Source of the DNA: Coniella vitis
Taxonomy: Eukaryota > Ascomycota > Sordariomycetes > Diaporthales > Schizoparmaceae
Assembly (NCBI GenBank): GCA_011317545.1
Contig: WUJK01000003.1
Location: 310,001-374,000 of the forward strand
DNA: 64,000 bases
Reading direction: 5' to 3'
Positions within the stretch are counted from its first letter, which is position 1; the number at the start of each line of letters is the position of its first letter. The position numbers were made by a program, and so were the translations under genes. Positions 1 through 12,611 of the stretch are shown one piece after another. The notes under the pieces were generated by a model, which saw only the letters and a list, made by a program, of their open reading frames with translations, made no database searches and was not told the origin of the DNA.

Positions 1-3000
1 ACGCTGCTCTTTTCTCAGTCTACCGCCAGATAACAGAGATTAATGCACATTCCCATCGTGGGCATAATGTAAAGTAAGCCAGACACTTGACGATACATTC
101 CTCCGTATATACTTATTCCTTGAACGGCGGTCGAACAGCCTCGGATAGGCTCTCGCTATGTCTTCAAATATTGCCATAGGCTCGGACAAAGAATAAATGA
201 TGAAGCCACAGAAGCAATCTGTGTATTCCCTGTTTTGCCTCATGAAAGAAGAACAGACTTGAATATTCATACACTTGTGTAAGCCTTTCTGTGGCACTGG
301 TATGACGTGCCAATTCCCTCGACCATCCAATCCGCTTGCGCTTCCGCTTTCGACGCCATATGACCAATCTTTCCATAGAAGCGACTATTTGATGCGAGAA
401 ATATAACCGCTTCCCTTGTATATGACCATGGGGAAGGCTTATCAAACACATTACTTTCTGCTAATCAGACCAATTACGCGTCTTTGTGGACTCCAAACAT
501 GGCTCACGGTTCGCCATTCAACAGTCACAATTGGGAACGATGAAAATCGCAAGGTAGATAGACTCTGGAATATGGATATACGAATTACGAAAGCAGGAAA
601 AATCAAATATGTAGCTCTTCTCTAAAATCCTAGCACTCTCTAACTGAAGGGTTGAGAGCGCACCAATAAGTGAATCATATATCAGCTGAGATCATATAGA
701 TAACACCGTGTGTCGCTGAGTTTCTCATTGTTGCAGGAAACCTGATTGTTCAATAGTTACTGCGGAATTGTTCAGTCGCCAAACTGTGCAGCGTGGCATG
801 GTGGGATGTTGAGGCTAAGTGTATTGAAGTATCCTTGATGAGCAACATTGTTGGAACCATACTCTGAACAGCCGCTGAACATGCTTGCGATATCGTAGAG
901 GAAGGCTAAATAGTGTAGAGATTCGAGTTTGAAGTTGGCATACAAGCAAACCAAAACTCAAACAAAACAATACGAAATGACGATACTTGGTAGAAAAGAC
1001 CGCAAGACTCCGCTTCACGCTCCTCTTTTGTCTCGGTCTCAGCCTTTGTCCGTTGGGAGTGCGCCCCGATGGTTCCAAGTGACCGCAGGCTCGAATGTCT
1101 GGTCTTTGAAGAGATGGGGAATTGCTCTTTTGTCTGCATGACACTAGCAGAAGCCAGCGTCGATCACCATACAAACCAAGCATAGATTTCGTTCGCGTGC
1201 GGCGGTATGTACGTAGTCATGAGTAAGCTTGTTTGAAGTGCATGGTGTCCTACCCATAGTATGTCGTATACGACAACAGAGTATTTACCGAACTCTGCCG
1301 ACGTGCCAATCCTTATTTATCCGGGCCCCAACTGACACACAGTATTGCGACAGTCAACGAGTCAACATATCCAATCACAGCCCTAGATGTGACAGTGGCA
1401 GTGCAGCTGTCAGATAGCACGACTCGGCCGATGCTTTGCTGTCGCTGCAAACGGAATGGAGATGTCTCCACGCCCAGAAGATCAGAATGAAAATCTACAG
1501 GCTTTAGACCCTGCATAAAAGGTGTGATGGTGGCGATACCCACACTGGATAGTAGATCCAGCGGAGGCCGCGTTTGGCCGTCAGCGCAGGGCAAAGAGCC
1601 CAATGAGTTCATCCGGGTTCTGTGGATGGCTTCTTGCTCTCTGGGTTTGGTTTTCAAAAAGGGGAAAAAAGGGAAAAGACTTTTGTGCTTGGCGTACAAA
1701 TCATCGACGTTATCCAGGGCGGCAGGTGTGCATACAGCGTTGATCCCATCGACGTCTTGACAGCGAATGTTCTATGTACATAGTACAATACAGGTATCAA
1801 GATACAAAGTGCTCTGTTATGTACTATGTAGGTATGTGCCTGGTACTACTCGGTGCTCTTCTTTTCGGGTATTGTTCGCCTTCCTTACCGCGCTATCAAC
1901 AGAATGATGACGTGCAAGTACCGTATCGCCATGGTCTGCAATTAAGTCTGATCAGCAGCTTGACTACGAGATTCGCATGGCGAGAATGAGTCGATAAAGA
2001 TTTGGTTGTTCCCGTTGCAAAGGCCCGAGGCACCTAGGCCTCGAGCTTGGGCCAAATGCTTCCCTCTCTGCTGAGACGGCGCGTGGCGACGCGGCAGAGA
2101 CCTCGTGATTTCTGGGACCATCGACAATCAAGAGACAATTGACACAAGCTTGTTTCGGAACAGACTTCTGGCTCTCTGGCTCGGTGATGTTTTGTGACGA
2201 AGGATGTTCTATTCTTCTGTTTGACATGGGGACGCTGGGTTGCGTTGCAAGCCATTATGTCATGACAGGCGGTCTCTACACACCACTTCAGCCTTGTCGC
2301 CACCCCACGTTTACTTGCGCCTACTTTGTGTCCATCAGGTATACCTGTCAGTCAAAGCCAGGCCAGGGGCGCTGCCAAGTGGGAGAAATAGAGACAGGGA
2401 GGAAGAGCAAGAGAGGAAAGGGTGAGGGAGGGTACCTGGCAATGAGCGGGTTACGCCCAAGCAGGCTACAAAGCGCCTGCTCCCAGGCCTTGACTGATGC
2501 CCATACTTCGTACTCACATACTATGTAAAGAAATGCGGCGGCGGGCTCGCATACTATGCGCAGAGAGTCATTGGTCCGGTGCAAGCGGTAGCAGGGTGAG
2601 TGGGTATTGAGTTGTTTTTGGCACGCTGTGCAAAAAGTCTAGAACTGAATGGATGTGATTTTAGCTGAGCGCCATGCTAGTATGCAGGCAATTGACGGTG
2701 GGACCCCTGAAACGATGCCAGTCACGGCTGGCTGGCTGGCTGCTGGCAGTGCTGGCTGGGTATGTAGCGCCCCTCACCTCAACCTGACAGAGGGGCAGGG
2801 TCCACTGTACGCACAAGCTACTGTACTGTACTGGATGTAGCTGGGACCTATCAAACCGCTGCTAATTGCTGGGCAGATCAGGCTTGGTTAGGCCTCCCGC
2901 GCTGCCCGTCAGGCCTAGATACATAGTTACTGGACGTAAGCAACGTCGCAGGTGCCAGTACCCGGCCTTCTCCGCCCCACGCAGGCCCCTACCGCAACAT

Positions 3001-3548
3001 TCTCGTGGGCTCGCTTGGCAGCCTTCCGTCACCTTGCTTGGCTTGGGCTGGCTTGGGCTTGGGCTCGCTCCAGCCTACCCATGCCCATTGCCATGCCTGC
3101 CTGAGACGCAATTCTTGGTTCTCTCCTCCCACACACTCCTGCACAACCTCCAATCCACGCTTCCCTCCCACGTCAAGACTGCCCGATAGAGACCAGACTG
3201 CCCGACGGTTCACAGTTCCCGTTTCGTCTCTGTCGCGCAAGCCCTTCCTCGACTTCTTAGGTGCCCGCCGTCGTTCGTTGCGCGCCGACCTCGAGCTCTT
3301 TCCTGCCCTTTTTGCATCACACTTGCCCTGTAAGTCGACGCGTCTTTGCTTGTTTTCTATTTCTGTTCCTTCCCATTGCTCTTGCGGCATTGCAAAAACA
3401 TGACGACGACAGCCTGTCGCGCCTCTGGCCTGTGCTCGCATCGTTCCCCCTATTCCGTCCGGTCGACCTCCCTAGCCAGAGCGAGAGCCAGAGCCACTAC
3501 TGGTCCACGTGCAAATACCGAGCAAGACGAGGCCAACTAGGCCCCAAA
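1..3548. other. gene-poor region
   Basis: I see no ORF with recognisable domains or convincing codon bias on either strand. The stretch holds copies of the TACATAGTAC-type motif (1777-1786, 1821-1830 and a degenerate one near 2517-2528). From about 3000 to 3540 it becomes pyrimidine-rich, as expected of a fungal promoter or long 5' leader ahead of the weak ORF at 3549. Short ORFs here look like chance. Confidence 0.5.
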
Positions 3549-3866
3549 ATGCAAGCGATGGATGGATTCGCTGGCCTTGATCGCATTGTGTCCACTGTCC
3601 AAGCGTGGGTTGCCAAGCCCACCTCGCGGTGGCCGCATGTGGACGCGATGGCGAACGTTGTTGCTGCTGCCCTCTCTCGAGACTTCGCCCTGTCGCCCGC
3701 TGTGACGTCGACAAGCCTCACTGCAAGTCGCGACCCGCCTTCCCCCCGGCAACAGCCTCAGCACCACGGAATCCAAACAGCAGCTCGACACCACCACGCA
3801 CTCCAATTGCCCTTTGCCTCGATCAAATTCGACGACGGCATCGTGACTGCCGCGCCCAGGCCCTGA
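3549..3866 (+). CDS. possible small hypothetical protein
   Basis: An ATG-started ORF of 105 codons with mostly G/C-ending codons, preceded by about 500 nt of pyrimidine-rich DNA that resembles a transcribed leader. I recognise no domain. The N-terminal half could form helices; the C-terminal half is rich in Pro, Gln and His and looks low-complexity. It has no signal peptide or membrane segment. It could be a first exon of a spliced gene, a noncoding transcript, or chance. The ORF ends about 140 nt before an AT microsatellite. Confidence 0.22.
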   Translation: MQAMDGFAGLDRIVSTVQAWVAKPTSRWPHVDAMANVVAAALSRDFALSPAVTSTSLTASRDPPSPRQQPQHHGIQTAARHHHALQLPFASIKFDDGIVTAAPRP

Positions 3867-4006
3867 TGATGCTGCACCCGATTCTGACACGGCTGGCCGC
3901 CGCGCTGTTGTCCTCTGCATGCATCTGTCGTCATCCCATTTCCCCTTGCTGGAGCTTCTTGGTGGGCGCCTCCAACAATCACAAGCTACGCCATTACCAT
4001 GATCAA

Positions 4007-4009
<3 letters not shown>

Positions 4010-4043
<34 letters not shown>
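4010..4043. repeat. (TA)n microsatellite
   Basis: About 17 uninterrupted TA units, directly readable. It lies in noncoding DNA some 670 nt upstream of the cyclin gene. A second TA tract of similar length is at 17426-17460. Confidence 0.95.
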
Positions 4044-4047
<4 letters not shown>

Positions 4048-4716
4048 TTTGCACGTGCACATCGACAGCACAGCATGCTGTTTCTTTATGGATCAGCCGA
4101 CTCGATGCATCCAAGATTCCACGACAGTTATATAGGACCATGGGCGGCTGCTGCTCCTGATACTTGGTTGGCATATATACACACGGGCCTGCACTGTTTT
4201 GCTAGCCTCCACTCCTGCATTGCGCTAAGCACGGCCTTGTCCGGCGGCCATTGGCATAGCAGCCGGCGTTGACTTTTTCCTAGTGGCCTGGATCATGGGT
4301 TTTCGTGGATTCCGAGGCCTCGTTTGACTTCTTGGACAACAAGTGTTGCATGTGCCAGTCGTTAGTCTGCTGCATTCTGGTGGCTGTGTATCAGAACCCG
4401 GCCCAGCCTGGCACATTCGAAATTGCCTTCCGCATTCAACAAGTCGTACCGACGTGTTACTTTTGTCCCATTTGTAAATCTCGGGTTGTTCTTCGTTGAA
4501 CAGGAAAAAGCAAAGAACCCGAAAACAAGAAGGCTGACCAAATGGGTTTGCAGTGACAGCAGTGGACAAGCCAACATTGACAGCTTGTATCCGTCCGCCT
4601 AATACCTGACAAAACCAGCTTTATTCGCGACTTAACCCTTCCACGAAATCACATCGTCTTCCGCGCCTCTTCCGAGGGAAAGAACTGTCATCACACGAGC
4701 TTGCATTGCAATTGAC

Positions 4717-6353
4717 ATGGCCACGCTATTTGGAGACTACGGCCCAACCCACGCAACCGGCTTTCACACCATGATTGCCACCCAAGGCATGCCATACTCA
4801 CAGCAACAACAAGACCATCCTTCTTATCGATCTAACAGCCATTCCCGAGAGTCTGCTGCCCGCCGCCCGTCTCAGACGCAACAACGCTCTCCTCCAAGAC
4901 ATAGCACCGCACAAGGATCAAAAGAGCGCGACACTGCTGCCACAGGTAACGATCGTAGTGGCGCTTCGCGGCTCCCGTCGCCCCCAGACTCATCATCGCC
5001 ATCCGGCAGTGCAGGAAGCGTGTCACAGCCAGCATCGAGCGTGAATGTATCATCGCAGCATGGGCGGAAGGAAGCATACATGGATTCTTCGGCTCAAGCA
5101 CACGCGGCTGCGCCGTCTGCTAGCTCCGGCTCCTCGACAGTGCACACTCAGCGCAACCCTACCTCTTCCAATGCAACTCGAGCCATACCTTCCCCATCAT
5201 CTGACGTGGATGGCCGATGGACTTCTTCAACAGCTCAGATCGACTCCAGTCTGGCTGCCGCCGACATAAACGTGGTACAACAAACGACTATCCATGTGCG
5301 CGATCTGGCTCATGTCGAGTCACTGGCCAGAAACGAAATGAACACCACAGGCACCGACGACCCTCCTTTACAGGCTATGAAGTACGAGATTAGCGGGATG
5401 CCTATTGGCGATATTATCGAAATGGTTGCTGCCCTGCTTTCCAAGATAACCACAACCAACGACCTGCAGCATGACGCCCTCAGCCGCAACGCCGTCGAGC
5501 GTAACGCAAATCATGTCAAGCAAGCCCAGGCACAGAATGATGGTTCGGCTATCGAGCACAGCATAAGCCCACTCAGCAGCAGCGTTCTTGCTTTTCATGG
5601 CAAAAATGTGCCAGCAATTACTATTCTCAGCTACCTCAGTAGAATACACAAGTACTGTCCTACTACTTATGAGGTGTTTCTGAGTTTACTCGTGTACTTT
5701 GACCGCATGACGGAGCGGGTCAATGACTTGGTTATGAAGGCCGAAGAGGCCAAGAGACAGGCACAGAGCTCGAATCCTGCACGCACCGATGGGGTCATGA
5801 AGGGCGACGTCAACAACACTACTATCGATAGCGACGAAGACGAAGACCTAGCCGACGATTCGCAATCAGACCATGAGCTTACGTTCAGGGGAGGCAGGCC
5901 GTCCACTGCTGGCCAGAGCAGCGCAACTGGCAACAAGATCGCAGCATCATTTGCCCCAGTAGCAGCGCAACCTACATTTTTCGTGGTGGATAGCTTTAAT
6001 ATCCATCGATTGATTATTGCCGGCGTCACCTGCGCCAGCAAGTTCTTTTCTGACGTTTTTTATACAAATTCCAGATACGCCAAGGTATGCATCAAACTGT
6101 CGCTCGTTGATGAAATTGTCTTTCGCTAACCGGTTATGCATAGGTTGGTGGTCTTCCTCTGGCCGAACTCAATCACCTCGAAATACAGTTTCTCGTCCTC
6201 AATGATTTCCGTCTGGCGGTACCTGTGGAAGATTTAGAAGCATATGCCACGATGCTCGTAGAGTTTTATGCCCGTGAAGTTGTATTGCAACAACAACACC
6301 AACGGCCGCGATCAGGCACTTCTGCCGCACCTGGCGCGTCGGTTGCAGCTTAG
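4717..6353 (+). CDS. Pho80/Pcl-type cyclin
   Basis: Two exons (4717-6084, 6144-6353) joined by a 59-nt intron give a 525-aa protein. The fold is a PHO80-like cyclin: the first half (about residues 293-335) carries the SYLSRIHKYCPTT block and the second half (about 420-505) the SFNIHRLIIAG and TNSRYAKVGGL blocks followed by LNHLEIQFLVLNDFRL. Family members bind Pho85-type CDKs and control phosphate, glycogen or stress responses; the specific branch (Pho80, Pcl6/7 or Pcl8/10) cannot be told here. The first 280 residues are Ser/Gln-rich and disordered-looking. An acidic insertion (about residues 350-415, SDEDEDLADD) splits the cyclin box. The start is the first ATG of the long frame. It converges on the Pre3 gene. 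Confidence 0.88.
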
Positions 6354-7639
6354 CTGGCAGCAGGATTTATTCGCGGGATACGAGACCTTTTACCTTCTAC
6401 GTAATGCGGGGATTTCGCCGTTGTTTTCTGGGTATGGCCTACCCTTTATTACAAGAGAGCAACCTATCTACCTACCCACATTATCAACCAGTCATGATTC
6501 ACCACTAAGGGGTCTTCCTCTTATAAAAGTATGATGGGCTATAACGATTATACGACCGACGAAACACTATCATGAGACTTGGGATTGTGGCACACGAGAG
6601 AAATGAAGAGAAAGAAGAGCATCTCACACATCAAACACGTCTTTCTGTGTGTGTGTCGGATCAGCTGCGAGAGAAAGCAGATAAGCAGCGGAGCCAGAAC
6701 ATATGTTCTGGAGTGAACGGATTGTCTTTCGGTCAGCTAGGGCGTTTCTTTTCCTCACGGGGCTACCCTATTGCAGAATGAGACCGGGACGGGTGGCGCA
6801 GAGGCTTGGTGGTGGTGTCATTGTAGAAGAGCCATGGTTGTAGAACAATGTTGGGGCCAGAGATGGGCAACCAGAAGAGAAAGACTGGGATTTGCATCAT
6901 GCACAGCCAACCCAGCGGCAGCGGAACGCAACAAGCGCAGCGTGCTTAATATACAATTTTACTTTTTTCCTCCCCCCAATCCTTCCCTCCTCCATCGCAG
7001 CCTTGGAAGAGACATGACTTGATGCCCACTGCGAGGTGGTTGTGAAGTCTTGTACCTTTTTGCTCCCCTGGGGTTGCCTGTCTGTCTGTCTGTCTGTCTT
7101 TTGTGCTTTCTGCATGTTGGCTTTCAAGCTTCCAATACGAGAGAGCTGGAGCAAAGTGGACTAGAGCTGGGCAAGAGTAAAATGCAGCCCTAAGCAGGGT
7201 AATGGGGCCAAATCTGTTGAATGAGACCCTGCTTTTACGTACTTACCCTTTTAGAACATACATCCTCAGAGATGACTGGTGTAAATCATTTGTATCGGCA
7301 TTGGCACAATCGCTTCAGTGTAATTTAATTGTTGAAAAGGTGTTTGCATTGACTGTGCGCTCATCTGTTACGAGGCGAGGAGTAAACCAGCCTTTCCCCT
7401 TGACGCCCAAAGGTGTGACAATAGCATCCTACGAATTGGCTCGAGCGGATTCATATGTTTGTCATTGTCAGTTGCTTCCATGTCATTATGTTGTACATGC
7501 CCGCTTGCTCCAGTCTCAGCAGCAAGAGGTCTTTTGGTCGTGTCTATCAGCGACCTTCCAAAGATCGCCCGTACGGTCGTCTACCACCCTAAAAACGGAC
7601 CCCACACCGTTCCCCGTATTCTTCTCGTAGCTCTATCCT
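6354..7639. other. convergent intergenic region
   Basis: This region separates the 3' ends of the cyclin and proteasome genes. No coding signal is seen. It contains a short (TCTG)n tract near 7077-7099. Confidence 0.5.
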
Positions 7640-8755
7640 CTACTGGTGCCGCACCTTGTATTCCGTGTCTGGTAGGTACAAGTGCCTATCCGCACCCTTG
7701 GCCGTCAAGACTACCATGCGAATGACACCACCCGATGATCCATCCCACCGAATAGCCTCTTTGAGAGAGTTCTTGACAAACTCAACAGCTTCTGCTTCCT
7801 CCATGCCTTCCTTCCAGTGTGCGTCGGTGTAACCGTAGATATAGGTCGACCCGGAACCGCCAATGGCGTATGAACCTTTGTGCAGGGAACCGCCGAGAGG
7901 AATGCTGTAGACCTGACCGCCATGACGCTCATCCCAGCCTGCAATGATAAGACCAGCACTAGAAGGAGAATAAGTCAGCTTGTAACTGCTGCGGTACATT
8001 GCGCCAAGTATAGCAGGACCAAGAACTACAACGAGGAAGTGGAACACTTGCTGCCCCCTCCCCCCCGGCGTGTACGAGCTGTTCAAGTGCTTCTCTGCTT
8101 CGGCAATGTCGTGGAGATTGTTACTTACGTCAACATGTCCTTGTTTGAATAACACAACTCCTGGAAGATGGAAGCTGCAGTCTGGGTGGTTGGTGGTTTT
8201 CCATTCATCATATGGAACATGCCGAGCTGATACTGCACAATATCTGCAACGGCTTGTGTATCAGCAGCGGAACCGGATCGGCAGCACCAGATGGTATCGT
8301 GGACGCGGGTCAGCTTGTCGGTCACTCGGTTGGCAATGTATGCGCCAGTCGTGGTTCTGGAGTCGGCGCCTGCAGTCGAGAGGAAACGGTGTCAGTAGAG
8401 CTATATCTCTTTGCTTGCCTGCAAGTATTATTACATCGCTCGTACCTAGTATTACACCGTCCTTGAAAGTTACCGCCATGCTACCCGCGAACGTTAGAGG
8501 ACTGGGTGTAGTGGTTGTCGCAGGTCAAGGAGGCTTACATTGATGTGCCGAGGCTGAATAATTGGTTAGCAGAGAACTTCCTGGAAGACAGACAAACCAA
8601 CTCACTTAACCTCGCCCTTCTTCAGGCGCTCCATATCGACGTGGATGCCATCTGGCGCAATGCGAGAGCGTTAGTTTTCATGCACCCGTCGTCACCGGCT
8701 TATGAGTTCTGGAAACGGTACCTTCGCGCAGGTTGCCAGATGTGCCAAACTCCAT
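7640..8755 (-). CDS. PRE3: 20S proteasome subunit beta1 (Pre3)
   Basis: Six exons on the minus strand (8755-8722, 8651-8606, 8553-8539, 8480-8446, 8369-8129, 7958-7640) give 229 aa. This is the caspase-like catalytic beta subunit of the 20S core. The mature N-terminus is Thr30 after Gly29 (LGTSIMAV). Counting from it, the frame shows Asp17, Lys33 in ANRVTDK and Arg45 of the S1 pocket (WCCRSGSAADTQ), the residues expected of beta1. The 29-aa propeptide is removed autocatalytically in this family. The catalytic Thr codon sits in a 15-nt exon. The start rests on exon 1 (MEFGTSGNLRE), which splices in frame; a downstream Met18 would also give a functional propeptide. Conserved termini and all phases agree. 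Confidence 0.93.
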
Positions 8756-9644
8756 GGTTGCTTCGAGCGGGAGATGTGGTAAGTAGGTTGGATCCGGTTC
8801 GTTGAGGAATAGAGAGGAAGTAGTAAGGCCTTGTGTGTTGAGATGTGGGTGTTTCGCAGGCGGCTTTTGGAGGTGGAGAGTGGTGCAAGTTGAAGATGGG
8901 AGGTCGGCTGTTCAGTGTGCTTGCCGCTCGACTTGCTGAGCTCAAGGCAGCTCCGACGCGTTGCAGGCAGTGGCTACCTACGTTGACGTTGCTATAGTAG
9001 ACCCCTGTTCCCGGCAGGCAAATACTCCGTCGTCACTGCTAATCGTGATGCTTATCTTGGCGGAAGTCCTTCATACCAGCAAGTCTGACAGAAAACAGTA
9101 AGGGTTCAAGTTCTCGATACTTGCAACCTGTCTCCATCTGAATTCCCATGTCGACTTAGTATTTCAGGAGTTTACAACTTCACCCTTCACCCTCATTTCC
9201 TCAATCAGAAGAGGCGCGAACGGCTTTTACAAAAGAATCTCGCTAAGGTTTGACACGACAAGACAAGTTCTGCCAATCTTTCCAATTAGCAGTGGCTGTT
9301 ACTCTCCCCTCGCGATATGTCGATACCTCTATCAAGACCATGAACCGCCAATCGGCGCCAGGCGTTATGGTCGACACAGCCAATGCACACTTCGGAACTG
9401 GAGCAAGACGATGTCTCTGTCACATAAAATCGTCGAAAAGCATATTCAATTATCATTCAATAAAGTCAACCTAAATTATTCCTAGCACACCAATCAATAT
9501 CGTGTAGGCTCCAGGCATCACGAGGTGGTTCCAGCCCACTGCGCTTCCATGCAACCTAGCAACGGCTCCGGCCCCCAGCTGCTCACGTGCCCCTCCTTCT
9601 CACCCGGTCCTCTTCTCACGGCCGTCTAGTCACCCGTGGTCATT
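8756..9644. other. Pre3 upstream region
   Basis: Noncoding stretch between the Pre3 start and the HsbA-like stop, both genes on the minus strand. It should contain the Pre3 promoter. I recognise no specific element and no gene in it. Confidence 0.5.
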
Positions 9645-10360
9645 TTACATGGCCGGTGCTGGAGCGCTGCCAATGACCCTCTTGGCCCGAGCGGCGACCG
9701 CTGCAGTCGAGTTGGACGCCGCGGTGGTCGTGCCAGCTGCGCTGTAAGCAGTGATAGCCTGTTGGAGGACGGTGTTGATTTGGCCAATGGACTTTTGCGC
9801 AATGCCCTGGCCGATGGACGGCACCTTGGAGACAATGGCGTTGCCCAGGCTGGCAGCGCCCGTCTTTTGCGTCTGCAGCTGATTGGCAACCTCGCTGGTG
9901 ACGCCGAGCATGTCAAAGACGGGCTTCTTGGCAATCAAAGCTGTGACGGTCTGGTTGGCGGTGTCAGTGAGGCCCGTGGCTGACTTCTGCAGCGAGAGAG
10001 CGTCGGTCAACGACAGCATCGAGGTACCCTGGATGGAGGTCGTGGCGCTGGAGATGGCGCCCTGCGCGTTGGAGCTGGCGGTCAGGACGTTGGTGAGGGT
10101 CGTGGCATCAGAGGGGTTAACGGCCTGTACCCATGTATAAGAGGATGGCGTTAGTCATGAAATGAGCCGTTTGGCATGGAGCAAGAGAGTCGTGCTGACT
10201 CGGGTGCACTTACGTTGACGGCGGTGCCAAGGTCGGTCAGCGACTTTTGCACGGAGGTGATGCCGGACTGGATGGTCTGCAAGTCTCGCTTTTGGTTGTG
10301 GGACGGGGCAGCAAGGGCGACGACCGCAAGGAGAGGCTGGGCAATGACGCTGAACTTCAT
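9645..10360 (-). CDS. secreted HsbA-like cell-wall protein
   Basis: Two exons (10360-10214, 10124-9645) encode 208 aa. Residues 1-18 are a clear signal peptide (MKFSVIAQPLLAVVALAA), followed by a Kex2-type dibasic site KR at 24-25. The rest is helical and rich in Ala, Thr, Ser and Gln, with the spacing typical of the hydrophobic surface-binding protein A / cell-wall galactomannoprotein family (two helical halves, no cysteines). Such proteins are secreted, coat hydrophobic surfaces and can recruit cutinases or esterases; that role is family knowledge, not shown here. There is no GPI-type hydrophobic tail. A 1.5-kb upstream region precedes it. Confidence 0.82.
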
Positions 10361-11926
10361 GGTGAATGTTTGGTGTTTGGTGGATTAGAAATGTGGAAAC
10401 TGTAAGAGGCAAAGGCTGGTATCCGGTACCGAATCTTTTGGTTGCTGAAGAAGAAGTGAAGAATGAGGAAAAAGACAGCTCTGCTGAGATAGATTGTTAT
10501 ACTGATGCTAATGATGATCACCTCAGATATCGAGAGGAGGAGGATGGACGATGGCATAGATTTATACTCTTGAGAAGCACTGGCAAACGATGTTGTCCTC
10601 GGCCGTGCTTCGTGCGATACACACCGACGTACGGCGCATCATACTTCCCAAGATGGCAATTCGAAACACCCATTGATGTGCCTGCTTCTTCGCAAGCGAG
10701 CTCGTCTTGGAGACATCTCTGGGCAGACGCTCGGCGCTCTCATGCATTCCCTGATTCGGCACCATACAGCATGGAAAAGCCCCAAACTCGCATGATCCTG
10801 GCCGTGCTTGTGTGTCTGGGACAGCCTTGCAGTAGCCTACCCTGCCTCTGCCGTGCTTGACAGCCCAACGTTAGCCAAGAGAAGAAACAGAATGGTAATC
10901 AACTGCCGAGGAAAGATGCCAGAAAAGGTAGATATGTGTGTAAGTTGGCTGCCCTGAGGAGTGAGTGTGTGTTGGAAAAGATGGGTTGAAACGGGGCTAA
11001 GGAGGGGGAGCGCTTGAAGCAGAGGCCAAAAGAGCCGAAAGGCGGCTTCGTCGCGAATATCATAACCAGCTGATGGCGTGAAAGAGAAGCTGAAAAACAG
11101 ATCAACCGACGTTATGCTTTTTGGAGTAATTGACAGGAAGATTCTAGACTCGTTTCTAGCAATATCATCGGCCAGCGTACTTTTTTTACACCCACTCGAG
11201 AGAAATCATTGCACGAGTTTTGGCATCCATGCATCTCCGTCCCGGCCGTCTACTTTGCTTGACTTGGCGCAAGTAAACATTTGTTTGAAGAAGAGTTCCT
11301 GTTTCAGGCAAGCGTCTTTTTTTTTCGACTCGTCAATATCGGAGTTGTGGCAAGGAGTTTACATATTTGACACATGTCACGGGCACACTTTCAAGCTGAA
11401 CATGTTCAATAGCCACGCGGGGGTTAGTTTGGTGGCTGTGACAAGCAATCTGTACGGGCGCTGAAGAGACAACATGAGAAGCTTGACACGAGATTTCGCA
11501 GGCAATTGCCGCTTTGGGAAAGGTAGACGAGATTGTTGGTGCACCCCCGCCAAGATGTGCTGTTCTGGACAAAGCTTGGAAGATGGCTCGGCGCAGCGCC
11601 TAGGCTCTGGTCAGTGGACACCTTTGTTGTTCTATTGGTAATCCTCCCCCAAACCAACCATCGTGCCAATAGCACACTGATGCCCCAAGAAGCGAAAAGA
11701 TGGTTGTAAAATGTGCTCCGCGACCTCTATTCTCCAAGTGACGCGCGTGCTATCAGCACCTCAGCGCTGGTACAACCACATCAGAGCGAGCGCTGTAAAA
11801 TAGCATTGGGATATATGTAACAAACGCAGAAAAATGTTATACAAAGTCGAATCCATGTCCACTAACCCACTTCTCTCTTATAATAAACCTTTCCCGTAGT
11901 GAATCCTGATGTTTCTGAAATATTCC
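10361..11926. other. upstream region of HsbA-like gene
   Basis: About 1.6 kb without a recognisable gene, between the HsbA-like start and the Erv2 stop (both minus strand). The size would suit a heavily regulated secreted-protein promoter. Short ORFs present have no domain signal. Confidence 0.45.
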
Positions 11927-12611
11927 TTACTCCTTCAACTCGCCCTCGATCGTCTTGGGCTTGGCCTTGCCTGGATCGTCGGCACACCCGCAGTCATAAA
12001 AGTCGCCAATCTTGTTGCAGTCAAAGGTCGGCTTCTTGAGCCGCTCATTGACGATATTGTGGGCAAAGCACAGCCAACCAGCGGCGGCGTTGCGGCTCGA
12101 TACTTGGGGCGGGTATTTGGCGAGTAGCTGACGGAAGTGTTCGGCGCATTCGCCGCAAGGGTATAGGCGCGAAAAGAGAGTCATGAAGGTTTTGAGGGCG
12201 AGCTGGTCTTCTTCGGTTGGCTCTTCGGGGTAGCGTGCCACCATGGTGTGGAGGAACTTCCAGGTTGCATGGCCGAGTTCGCGTCTGTGTTTGGAGTGGT
12301 TTGTTAGCTCGGGAAACTTTGTTTGGACTACAAAGGGATATCTGTGGGAAGCCATGAGGAGGAGGAGCGTACTTTAGTGTTTCGTTGCCAAGCTTGGGCG
12401 CAATGGAGCCGCCCGAGAGAATGCCGTCAAGACCGCCAAAGTCGACGGCGGCCATGGGCGTCAGACCTCCCTTCTTGACGCTGCCTGCAGAGTCATATTC
12501 GAATGCGGCAGGCTGGGAGGACCTGCCACTCGAGGACATGAACCAGGTCAAGCTAAGGAAAGCGGCGAGGCCAAGTACGAGTATCAGGGAAAGGTGCTGC
12601 CGCCGCGCCAT
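11927..12611 (-). CDS. ERV2: ER FAD-linked sulfhydryl oxidase Erv2
   Basis: Two exons (12611-12373, 12284-11927) give 198 aa. Residues 7-25 form an N-terminal hydrophobic anchor (signal-anchor into the ER). The Erv/ALR domain begins at about residue 81 (RELGHATWKFLHTM) and carries the redox-active CxxC at Cys123/Cys126 (YPCGECAEHF), the structural C-X16-C pair Cys152/Cys169, and a C-terminal CGC motif at 178-180. The CGC is the shuttle disulfide characteristic of Erv2 rather than mitochondrial Erv1. The enzyme makes disulfides with O2 via FAD and passes them to protein disulfide isomerase. It is transcribed away from the VAO-type gene across a 2-kb gap. Confidence 0.93.
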
